Assembly: GCA_965215755.1 (NCBI GenBank)
Contig: OZ244119.1
Location: 310,001 to 374,000, forward strand
Length of the DNA stretch: 64,000 nucleotides
Direction: 5' to 3'
DNA from: Tectiglobus sp965215755
GTDB taxonomy: Bacteria; Pseudomonadota; Alphaproteobacteria; Rhizobiales; Hyphomicrobiaceae
Below the pieces are notes generated by a model. It saw only the letters and a list, made by a program, of their open reading frames with translations. It had not been told where the DNA came from and made no database searches. Below are positions 17,588-25,054 of this stretch, piece after piece (the stretch's first letter is position 1; each line of letters begins with the position of its first letter). The translations under genes and the position numbers were made by a program.

Positions 17588-18520
17588 ATGAGAATTGCCA
17601 TGAGCGCGACGGAAAACTCTTCAATCAACCGGTGCCCGCGAATTTCTTTAACGCACTTTGGTGCAGCGGGATGGTCCATCACTGATGGCAGCACGACGGT
17701 TCTGCTCGACCCTTACCTGTCGCGGATCCGGTTCAAAGGGCGCAAGTACGGACCGCACGACGCAACTGAAGTGCCGGGAGACGAACGGACTATCGTCCAA
17801 ATGAATGATACACCGACCATTGACACGGCGACCGTTGATGAGCGTGTTCCAGAGGCGGACTACATTCTGCTTTCGCACTCGCATTTCAATCACTGCATGG
17901 ACGTGCCTTATATTGCGAAGAAGACAGGAGCCGTTGTTATAGGCACGGAGAGCACGGCGAGCGTCGCCCAGAACGGCGGTGCCCCGGAGGAACAGACCAT
18001 CGTCGTCAAGGGCGGTGAAGATCTCGAGTTCCCAGACCTGTCATTGAAAGTCATTCCCAGTTTGCACTCGCCGCTGTCCTGCAAACTTTATCGAGATTTC
18101 GGCACAATTCCCCTCCAGGACGAGCGATTGACGCTGGATGAATACGTCGAAGGCGGGACACTGGCCTATCTCTTGCGCTTCGCAGGCCGTGAGCTCCTGC
18201 TGTTTGGGTCGATGAACTACATTGAACGCGAGATGCACGGGCTCAGGCCGGTTATCGCCGTTATCGCGTCGGCACCGCCTCGTCTCCACATTCACGACTA
18301 TACCGGCCGCCTACTCCGAGCGATCGGCAAACCTCCGATCGTCATCGCAACGCATTGGGACGACCAGGGCCTCCCATATGGCGCATCGCAGGATGCCGCC
18401 CTGTCGCACACCAAGCGGTTCGTTGAGGAAGTGAAATCAGTCAATCCCGATGCATCGGTCATTGTGGCATTGCACTTCCAGACGATCCATATCGAGGAAA
18501 CCATCACAGTCGCGGATTAG
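17588..18520 (+). CDS. Metallo-beta-lactamase-fold hydrolase with HxHxNH motif
   Basis: A 310-residue MBL-fold protein. The first metal motif is at residues 97-102, HSHFNH, where the family usual is HxHxDH; the Asp that ligates the second zinc is Asn. Later candidates are the His in PSLHSPL, and a final HFQTIH. An Asn here suggests mononuclear zinc or another metal. The first ATG at 17588 and one at 17600 are both possible; ribosome site is weak for both. It is divergent from the dienelactone hydrolase gene, so may act on a lactone, lactam or thioester in the same pathway. Right after its stop the IS junction begins. Confidence 0.85.
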   Translation: MRIAMSATENSSINRCPRISLTHFGAAGWSITDGSTTVLLDPYLSRIRFKGRKYGPHDATEVPGDERTIVQMNDTPTIDTATVDERVPEADYILLSHSHFNHCMDVPYIAKKTGAVVIGTESTASVAQNGGAPEEQTIVVKGGEDLEFPDLSLKVIPSLHSPLSCKLYRDFGTIPLQDERLTLDEYVEGGTLAYLLRFAGRELLLFGSMNYIEREMHGLRPVIAVIASAPPRLHIHDYTGRLLRAIGKPPIVIATHWDDQGLPYGASQDAALSHTKRFVEEVKSVNPDASVIVALHFQTIHIEETITVAD

Positions 18521-18626
18521 TCAAAAATCCAGCGCAAGCGCACCGCAAACCGCCGAGCCTACTGAGACATTGTCTCAGCCCCCCTAAAACTGTGCCATCA
18601 TTTGGTTAGGAGTTGGAGAGATTGGC

Positions 18627-18914
18627 ATGGCCCGGAAGCGGTATTCGGACGAAGATATCCTGAAGCTTTTGCGTGAGATCGAATTGCATCTGGCCGGCGG
18701 TTCGGACGTTGCGACAGCCTGCCGAGCCGCCGGGGTAAGTGACGCGACCTATTACAACTGGCGCAAGAAGTTTGGTGGCATGGCGCGATCGGATTTGGCT
18801 GAGAAGAAAGCCCTTGAGAAAGAGAACCAGCGGCTGAAGAAGATCGTTGCTGATCTCGAACTCGACAAGCTGATCTTGAAAGAGAGTCTGGATTTTTTAA
18901 AGCCAAAGGCTTGA
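18627..18914 (+). CDS. IS3-family transposase OrfA
   Basis: A 95-residue protein with an N-terminal helix-turn-helix (MARKRYSDEDILKLLREIE, then CRAAGVSDATYYNWRKKF at about 33-50) and a leucine-zipper-like coiled coil from about 63 to 90. This is the DNA-binding subunit of IS3-type transposases. It precedes orfB, overlapping by 4 bases in the -1 frame. A ribosome site AGGAGTTGGAG is upstream. Confidence 0.95.
   Translation: MARKRYSDEDILKLLREIELHLAGGSDVATACRAAGVSDATYYNWRKKFGGMARSDLAEKKALEKENQRLKKIVADLELDKLILKESLDFLKPKA
18893..18899 (+). promoter_or_regulatory. -1 ribosomal frameshift slippery heptamer T TTT TTA
   Basis: In the orfA frame the codons read GAT TTT TTA AAG, so the heptamer T-TTT-TTA fits the X-XXY-YYZ rule for -1 slippage. 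The shifted frame is the orfB frame and is open straight through, giving the OrfAB fusion that acts as transposase in IS3 elements. The orfA stop is 13 bases downstream. No downstream pseudoknot was worked out. Confidence 0.75.
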
Positions 18915-19768
18915 CGGCAAACAATCTTCGTCGGGCTGTTGTGCATGTCCGCCAAAAGCTTGGCACATCAGAGCGGCGAACCTGCCGTGAAGTCGGCGTC
19001 GCACGCTCGACGCAGCAGTACAAATCTAAGCTTCAGAATGATGATGACTTGCGCCTGGCGCTGATCCGGCTGGCCAAGCAGTATGGGCGCTATGGTTATC
19101 GCAAGATCGGTGAGTTGTTGGCCGCCGAAGGCTGGCGTGTAAACCACAAAAAGATAGAGCGGCTGTGGCGCGAGGAGGGGCTGCAGCTGCCGACCCGGCA
19201 TAAAAAGCGCAAACGTCTATATCATCATGACGCGTCGGTCATCCGGCTCAGGCCACAGTATCCAAACCACATCTGGGCAATTGACTTGGTGCACGACAAG
19301 CTGAGCAACGGGCGCCCGTACAAGATACTCACCGTGCTCGATGAATATACGCGTGAAGCTCTGTGCGTCGCCGTTGCTGCCAAGATGGGCGCAGCTGATG
19401 TCCTAGAAGCGCTCTATCCTCTGCTGCTCAGGCGTGGCAAGCCGGACTACATCCGTTCGGACAATGGTCCGGAGTTCTCAGCAGCGCCGTTCCAGGACTG
19501 GCTCCGGCGTGTTGGCATCGAACCAATCAGGATCTATCCAGGCTCACCATGGGAGAACGGCTACAACGAGCGTTTCAACGGCACGTTACGCCGCGAGGTG
19601 CTCAATGCGGAGTGGTTCGCAACGATGCGTCAGGCCCAGGTGGTCATCGATGGCTGGCTCAGGCAATACAATCACATCCGTCCGCACCACGCCCTCGGTA
19701 TGCGTGCGCCGGTGCCTGAAACACTATTAGAGAAACCGCAAATCAGTGGCCCAGACAGAAGGGGCTAG
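18911..19768 (+). CDS. IS3-family transposase OrfB (DDE integrase core)
   Basis: A 285-residue integrase-core protein; the earliest start in its frame is a TTG at 18911, but it is normally made as a fusion by frameshifting. The acidic triad is complete: D in IWAIDLVHD, D in IRSDNGPEF, and E in GYNERFNG. An N-terminal HTH_21-like segment, YRKIGELLAAEGWRVNHKK, precedes the catalytic core. The frame shows no interruption, so the element may be active. It ends 3 bases before the inferred right inverted repeat end. Confidence 0.95.
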   Translation: MTANNLRRAVVHVRQKLGTSERRTCREVGVARSTQQYKSKLQNDDDLRLALIRLAKQYGRYGYRKIGELLAAEGWRVNHKKIERLWREEGLQLPTRHKKRKRLYHHDASVIRLRPQYPNHIWAIDLVHDKLSNGRPYKILTVLDEYTREALCVAVAAKMGAADVLEALYPLLLRRGKPDYIRSDNGPEFSAAPFQDWLRRVGIEPIRIYPGSPWENGYNERFNGTLRREVLNAEWFATMRQAQVVIDGWLRQYNHIRPHHALGMRAPVPETLLEKPQISGPDRRG

Positions 19769-20319
19769 ACACTCGGCGAGAGCGTGTCTGGCGGGCGAAC
19801 GAAGATCTGCGTCAGCGCCTTTCGCAACGGAGATGGGCCACGCTGAATGGCGATGCCGCGCTCCAGCAACATGCCTCGGATCTGATTGATAATGCCCGTT
19901 CTCTGGCGTACCAGACGCGAGCGCACCCGGTGCATCGATAACAGATCACATTGCTCAGGTGTCTTCACGGCAACGAACTTCATTGTCGGGCGCTGCACGG
20001 CCTCAGCAATGGCTTCGGCATCACGGTAATCGTTTTTGTGTCCTTTGAGGAACGGCTTGACGTACTGTGCCGGCACCAATCTCACCTCGTGCCCGAGAGC
20101 CGTCAGACGACGCCCAAGGTGATGCGCGCCGGGACAAGGTTCCATGCCAATGACGCAGCGCTTGGCATTGGACAGGCGAAGCATCAACTGCGCACGTGTC
20201 AGCTTGGCCCGCAAAACAATCGCACCACGACTGTCTTCACCGATCAGATGAAATGTGTTCTTGCCAATATCGATGCCGATCGTCTTGACGTCGGCAAATG
20301 TGCTCTTCTGGGATGACAT
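19765..20319 (-). pseudogene. IS110-family transposase, 3' part lost
   Basis: An N-terminal fragment of 184 residues (full length is normally 300-400). It starts at the ATG 20319, with AAAGGAGC at good spacing. The IS110 DEDD residues are present: D in IGIDIGKNTFH, E in GMEPCPGAHHLG, and D-D in KNDYRDAEAIAE. The frame then runs into the end of the IS3 element and stops in foreign sequence. The Serine-containing C-terminal transposase_20 domain is missing; only about 50 bp lie between the IS3 left end and the preceding gene, so the rest is deleted rather than displaced. The 5' flank up to about 20430 is probably IS110 end sequence. Not expected to be functional. Confidence 0.88.
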
Positions 20320-20440
20320 CGCAAAGCTCCTTTCGCATTTGCGTAATGCCCCCCGAACCGGGCAGCTCCACATTAGGGCACTGAACGCGGCCGGACCATC
20401 CCACTACCAGACATCCAATACAACAGATTGATGGTACGCG

Positions 20441-21322
20441 TCAGTGAAGGACGGACAGGAACTGCTCTAGCTTAGCATCAGCTGGTTGACGCCAAACCGC
20501 TATCGTCTCGATGGTGGTGATACCTCTAGCGAGTGGCCGCATCACGACGCCGTCGGGGCAATAGCTGGTCATTGCCTCTGGAACAATCGTCATCCCGGCG
20601 CCGGCTCTTACTAGACCAAGCATGCCCAACATGTTCGATGCTTCGAACTGAATGTTTAGCTCGATGCCATGATGGTGCAAGGCTTCCTCGACGCGGCTAC
20701 GATAGACGTCCCAGTGGCGATCAGTGCCCAGGACCATCGGTTCTCCTGCCAGCTGTTCCGGTATTATCCGCTTCTTGCTGGACAGCTGGTGTTCCTTGGG
20801 AATGGCGATGAAAATCGGTTCGGCTACGAGTGTCTTGATTTCGAACTCTGAGTGTTGAAACGGTCCTAGCATCAGGCCTATGTCAATCTCGTTGCGTGAC
20901 AGAGCTACTTTCTGGTCTTGCGTCGGCAGATACGTCAGTGACAAGGAGACTTCAGGATACTGCTTGCGGTACTCGGTGACCGCTCTTGGTATTAGTTCAA
21001 TACCAGCGAAGGTCATGTAGCCTACACGCAAGTGACCAACACTGCCTCTAGCAACTCGCCCAGCTGCAGCAATTGTTTCTCTCAAGGAGCCAACCAGCTG
21101 TTGGTTGCCCTCATAAAAACGTCGTCCGGCCTCGGTAAGTTTGACAACCTGCGTCGTCCTGAAAAGCAAGGGAAAGCCCAGTCGAGCTTCAAGATCCTTG
21201 ATCCGTCGCGACAAAGCTGACGCATCAATGGCAAGTCGTTGTGCCGCTCGTTTGAAGCTCAATTCTTCTGCAACAGCGATAAAGGCGGTGATTTGGTCGA
21301 GTTCCGGCAATCTTGGCATCAT
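20441..21322 (-). CDS. LysR-family transcriptional regulator
   Basis: A 293-residue regulator. The N-terminal winged helix is at residues 8-65 (ITAFIAVAEELSFKRAAQRLAIDASALSRRIKDLE) and the periplasmic-binding-like effector domain from about 95. ATGs at 21322 and 21319 are both possible. It lies divergently from the isochorismatase-fold amidase with a 120-bp gap holding an inverted repeat. That layout is the classic one for LysR regulators controlling the gene they face. Ligand unknown. Confidence 0.95.
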   Translation of the reverse strand: MMPRLPELDQITAFIAVAEELSFKRAAQRLAIDASALSRRIKDLEARLGFPLLFRTTQVVKLTEAGRRFYEGNQQLVGSLRETIAAAGRVARGSVGHLRVGYMTFAGIELIPRAVTEYRKQYPEVSLSLTYLPTQDQKVALSRNEIDIGLMLGPFQHSEFEIKTLVAEPIFIAIPKEHQLSSKKRIIPEQLAGEPMVLGTDRHWDVYRSRVEEALHHHGIELNIQFEASNMLGMLGLVRAGAGMTIVPEAMTSYCPDGVVMRPLARGITTIETIAVWRQPADAKLEQFLSVLH

Positions 21323-21340
21323 TTCCTGCAGCAGGTTATT

Positions 21341-21360
21341 GCAGTTTCTGCATCAACTGC
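21341..21360. promoter_or_regulatory. Inverted repeat GCAGTT-N8-AACTGC, candidate LysR operator
   Basis: A perfect 6-bp inverted repeat with an 8-base spacer, 18 bp upstream of the LysR start and 82 bp upstream of the amidase start. Size and place match a LysR recognition site, though it is not of strict T-N11-A form. The short arm length means chance cannot be excluded. Confidence 0.45.
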
Positions 21361-21442
21361 GGTCGAAAAGGCCTTTGTCAAGGCAACAAATCCAAGATTT
21401 GATGCGTTGAATACCATTCCATCACTATTGGCGAGCAAATCC

Positions 21443-22159
21443 ATGACCATTGAAAATCTCGATGAAATGCTGCAACAAGCCTTCGATGAGAGCACGAAGA
21501 TCTACCAAGCACGTGGCTTTCAGCGGCGAATAGGCTTTGGCAAGAAGCCAGCGATTGTAAGTGTGGATCTTGCAAACGCCTGGACTCGACCAGGCAATCC
21601 GTTCACTTGCGACATGGACAAGATGGATAACGAAATCATCCCTGGCATGCAGCGTCTACTAGAAGCGGCGCGTGCCAATGGTCACGTCGTTGTTCATGTG
21701 ACGACCGCCTATCAGAACACGAACCGTGACGACCAACACACCGATATGGGTCAATGGCACAACAAGATTCCTGTCGAAGCAGTCAATCTCAAAGATGAGG
21801 ATCTCTGGGCAATTGATTCTCGGATCGCTCCCATCGAAGGTGAATGGGTGATGCTGAAGAAGAGAGCTTCTTCATTTTCAGGAACACCGCTTGCCGGTTA
21901 TCTTCGAACATGCGGTGTCGATACGATCCTGGTCACTGGAGTCACCGCAACGGCATGTGTTCGAACAACCATTTGTGATGGTATTCAGGACGGTTTTCGC
22001 ACAATTGCAGTGCGCGAATGCATCGGCGATCGCGTGCCCGGGGCCGTTGCATGGAACCTCTACGATATCGATGCAAAATTTGCTGACGTCGAGTTGGTCG
22101 ACACATGCGTGAACTACCTCAACAATGTCGAGGGTTGGAACAACGCTGACGCCCACTAG
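21443..22159 (+). CDS. Isochorismatase-fold cysteine amidohydrolase, N-carbamoylsarcosine amidase-like
   Basis: A 238-residue protein. The catalytic Asp-Lys-Cys is visible: D42 in IVSVDLANAW, K139 in MLKKRASSF, and Cys172 in GVTATACVRTT; the cis-peptide-containing loop GVTATAC is typical. The 33-residue Lys-Cys spacing equals that of characterised N-carbamoylsarcosine amidohydrolase (K144/C177). I start at the ATG 21443; an upstream extension in frame reaches into the LysR gene and looks spurious. Family members also include nicotinamidase and biuret amidohydrolase. Proximity to hyuA/hyuB and a sarcosine-dehydrogenase-like gene favours the carbamoyl-amino-acid role. A 275-bp spacer without a convincing gene follows. 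Confidence 0.85.
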   Translation: MTIENLDEMLQQAFDESTKIYQARGFQRRIGFGKKPAIVSVDLANAWTRPGNPFTCDMDKMDNEIIPGMQRLLEAARANGHVVVHVTTAYQNTNRDDQHTDMGQWHNKIPVEAVNLKDEDLWAIDSRIAPIEGEWVMLKKRASSFSGTPLAGYLRTCGVDTILVTGVTATACVRTTICDGIQDGFRTIAVRECIGDRVPGAVAWNLYDIDAKFADVELVDTCVNYLNNVEGWNNADAH

Positions 22160-22434
22160 TATTTCTGACAATGAACGCGCCCTTGAACGTTGGTGAGCTG
22201 GTGCGTCTACAGCAACACGTTAGACCATTGGGGACCACGTCGACTTTGATCAAGATGCGGACGGCTCGCAATTTTGGATCTACGGTGCGGAGTTTTTCGG
22301 CTCGTATCTTTTCGCAAGAATTTTGATGGTCTGTTGCTACCTGCTACACCGTAATTCGGTGAACTCAAGCTGCGGTTACGTCGCCTCTGGAAAAGCTCAC
22401 TGAGGAAAAATGGCGCATAGAATGGACAACTGTC

Positions 22435-23574
22435 ATGGAATTCGATTTTTCCGCAGAACATGAGCAGGTGCGTGAATTGGTACGAAGGTTCGCTGCCGAA
22501 GAAATCGCGCCACTGGCAACCGAGGCTGACGACACAGAACGGTTCCCGCGAGAGATATTCGCGAAATGGGGTGAATTAGGCCTCCTTGGTGTGCGTTATC
22601 CTGCAGCCGACGGTGGTGCCGGAATGGATAAAATCAGCGACTGCTTGGTACGAGAGGAACTGAGTTATGTTTCTCAGGCGTTTGCGACCAGCTGGTCAGC
22701 TCACACCCACCTTGGTATCTGGCCAATTTGGAAGATTGGTACCGAGCGCCAAAGAGTAGACTATCTCAAGCCTGCGCTTACCGGTCAGAAGATCTCTTGT
22801 TTTGCGCTTAGCGAGCCAGGAGGTGGATCAAATGTTCGCGGCCTGACAACGAAGGCGGTAAAAGTTGACGGTGGTTGGCGCATTAACGGCTCCAAGCTCT
22901 ATATCACGAACGCCCCGTTTGCAGATTTTATGATGTTGGCCGCACGAACGTCTGCTGAACTCACTGGAGATGCCATAAGCCTGTTCATTGTTGACCTACC
23001 CAACCCTGGGATCGAGATTTCGCATCTCAAGAAGGAAGGTATAAAGGCCTCTGAGACGGGGCTCATACACTTCACCGATGCATTCGTACCGGATGAAGCT
23101 TTGCTCGGTGAGCAAACCGGCACTTACCCTGTAATTCTGGAGAGTCTTGCCGAGAACAGAGTAGGCGTGGCGGCAAATGCGGTTGGCATGGCGCGGGCCG
23201 CAATGGACGCGTCAATCCGTTACGCGAAGGAGCGCGAGATTGCCGGCAAGGCACTTGGAACCTATCAAGCGATTGCCCACAAGATTGCTGACATGGCAAC
23301 CGATATCGAGGCCGCGAGATGGCTTGTCTATCGCGGGGCCTGGTTGGTTGATCAGAACCGCCTGGACACGGCGACCGCATCGAAAGTGAAACTTTTCGCA
23401 AGTGAGGTTGCGGTCCGCGTCAGCGAGCAGGCTATTCGCATTCACGGTGGTGCTGGCATTATGCGTGAATACCCAGTCGGTAGGATCCATCGTGATGCTT
23501 TAGTTTATGTCATTGGTGAAGGGACTAGTGAGGTTCAGCGCAACATCATCTCACGAGCCATGGATATTGTTTGA
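22435..23574 (+). CDS. Acyl-CoA dehydrogenase
   Basis: A 379-residue flavoenzyme of ordinary length. Signature 1 appears as CFALSEPGGGSNVRGL near residues 122-137, and signature 2 as QAIRIHGGAGIMREYPVGRIHRD. The catalytic base is Glu362 in VIGEGTSEVQRN. It oxidises an acyl-CoA to the enoyl-CoA, passing electrons to ETF. It most resembles the short/branched-chain or glutaryl/isovaleryl type, which I cannot tell apart here. Its place between the amidase and the aminotransferase operon gives no clear role. The 296 bp after its stop hold no gene or structure that I could support. Confidence 0.92.
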   Translation: MEFDFSAEHEQVRELVRRFAAEEIAPLATEADDTERFPREIFAKWGELGLLGVRYPAADGGAGMDKISDCLVREELSYVSQAFATSWSAHTHLGIWPIWKIGTERQRVDYLKPALTGQKISCFALSEPGGGSNVRGLTTKAVKVDGGWRINGSKLYITNAPFADFMMLAARTSAELTGDAISLFIVDLPNPGIEISHLKKEGIKASETGLIHFTDAFVPDEALLGEQTGTYPVILESLAENRVGVAANAVGMARAAMDASIRYAKEREIAGKALGTYQAIAHKIADMATDIEAARWLVYRGAWLVDQNRLDTATASKVKLFASEVAVRVSEQAIRIHGGAGIMREYPVGRIHRDALVYVIGEGTSEVQRNIISRAMDIV

Positions 23575-23870
23575 CGGTTTTCTGATCTTACAGATCGTCA
23601 AGCAGCCGCTGACTGCTATGTGGACAACACGTCGATTGCGTGACTGGGCACTCAGTTCACAGGTGTTCCCAGCGCAACGCGTGCATCGGACCGGCACAAC
23701 GGTCACTTTGATCAAGAAGGAAACGCAGCGCATACCCAAGAATGTTTGTAACGGAATATTCACTCAGTTTGCCGGTTCAGGGCGTAACGGGCCAGTGGGT
23801 CACTAGAAATGCAGACCTAAAGAGGCAATTGAGTATCAAATCCTTTCTGTGGGTCAGGCTGCTTGTCCAT

Positions 23871-24995
23871 CTATTTGATGCCTGACATCTCTATATCCCG
23901 GAGTGCGTCTAGGAAGCGGTCCATGTGTTTGCGGAGATTGAGATCAACGCGCATATAGCGGCCTCCGAGGCCCTCGATATCTTTGCCATCTTTAACAATA
24001 ACACCACGCTCAAGCAGACCGTTGAAGACATCTGTCGAGTCGATTTCCGGATTGAGGATCTCGGTGAGAAAGAAATTGCTGCGGCTGCCGGGCACCATGC
24101 GGAAGCTATTCATACCAGCCATTTGCTCTGTCACATACTTGCGCGATTGAGAGATCGTGGCCACGGCCCGTGCCACGTGTTCGTCATCGAACACGGCCGC
24201 CGCTGCGCCGATAATCTGCATCTGTCCCATGTTCCACGTTGGCTTGATGTTGAGTAACGGACGGATCAGCTCTGGGTTTGCAGATATGCCAAAGCCGACG
24301 CGCAGGCCGGCCAGACCATACGCCTTTGAGAAGGTCCGCAACACGATCAGGTTATCATACTCGTGCAGTAGCTTCATCAAGCCATCCGTCTCGGAGTAAT
24401 GGATGTAGGCCTCATCGAGGACGACCAATGTTTGCTGATCTGATGCCTCGCAGATGCGGCGGACCTGTGCTTCGTGTAGGAACACTCCGGACGGATTGTG
24501 CGGATTGGTGATGAAAGCAATCCGTGGCTTCTCTTCAAGTCGTTTGACGTAGTCATCCAAGAGTGGGTCGAAGTCCTGCCCCATCGGGGTCAATAGCGCT
24601 TCGCGACCCTCGCATACTGAGTAGATCCGGTAGATTGGGAAGCACGGATCATGCATGAGTATCGCTTCGCCGGGAGCGGCAAAGGCGCGGATGACCATTG
24701 AGATAACTTCGGTCTCACCGGAGCCACAGACGATGTTGTCGGGCTCGAAGCCATAGCGAAGCGCAATGGCCTCCCGTAGCGGCCGCGCCGTCCAATCAGG
24801 GTAGATATCGAGCTTGCGGTCAGCCTGTTCAATGGCTGCTATCGCCTTTGGTGAGGCGCCGTGCGGGTTTTCCGCCGACCCGAGCTTGGCAATATCATCA
24901 AGCGGGATGCCGTACCGCTCGGCAACATACTCGCGCGGCAGTCCGGGTACATAAACGGGTCCCTCAACCAGGGCTGGATGACTCACCTGCACCAT
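23871..24995 (-). CDS. HisC-type pyridoxal-phosphate aminotransferase
   Basis: A 374-residue fold-type I aminotransferase of the histidinol-phosphate aminotransferase group. PLP landmarks: NPHNPSG at 164-170, DEAY at 194-197, and Schiff-base Lys224 in TFSKAYGLAGLR. Starting at 24995 (MVQVSHP), with AAGGAGACATG upstream; a frame extension to 25028 is less likely. It follows hyuB by 59 bp and so is the likely last gene of rpiR-hyuA-hyuB-aminotransferase. No histidine biosynthesis genes are near, so a catabolic role on an amino acid made by the hydantoinase-type enzyme is more likely than HisC proper. Confidence 0.9.
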   Translation of the reverse strand: MVQVSHPALVEGPVYVPGLPREYVAERYGIPLDDIAKLGSAENPHGASPKAIAAIEQADRKLDIYPDWTARPLREAIALRYGFEPDNIVCGSGETEVISMVIRAFAAPGEAILMHDPCFPIYRIYSVCEGREALLTPMGQDFDPLLDDYVKRLEEKPRIAFITNPHNPSGVFLHEAQVRRICEASDQQTLVVLDEAYIHYSETDGLMKLLHEYDNLIVLRTFSKAYGLAGLRVGFGISANPELIRPLLNIKPTWNMGQMQIIGAAAAVFDDEHVARAVATISQSRKYVTEQMAGMNSFRMVPGSRSNFFLTEILNPEIDSTDVFNGLLERGVIVKDGKDIEGLGGRYMRVDLNLRKHMDRFLDALRDIEMSGIK

Positions 24996-25054
24996 CGTGG
25001 CATGTCTCCTTATACTTCGATCATTCATTGAGCGGGACGAGTGTCTGCGCTTCC

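Larger units (their letters stand above)
18571..19771 (+). mobile_element. IS3-family insertion sequence (orfA/orfB)
   Basis: About 1.2 kb. The left end TGTCTCAGCCCC and the reverse complement of the right end, TGTCTAGCCCC, match apart from one gapped base, and I take them as terminal inverted repeats. Inside are orfA, a frameshift site, and orfB with an intact DDE motif. The flanks (ACAT before, CTCG after) are not identical, so I see no target duplication. That fits an insertion followed by deletion or recombination, as the IS110 gene next to it lacks its 3' part. The orfA type suggests the IS407/IS51-like branch. Exact ends are by eye and may be off by a few bases. Confidence 0.8.

Noticed and set aside
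18563..18577. TGAGACA-T-TGTCTCA palindrome at the IS3 left end
   Set aside because: Overlaps the presumed terminal inverted repeat and is best explained as IS end plus flank, not an operator.
22171..22326. 51-codon open frame between the amidase and acyl-CoA dehydrogenase genes
   Set aside because: Too short, no family, no good ribosome site; could be chance.
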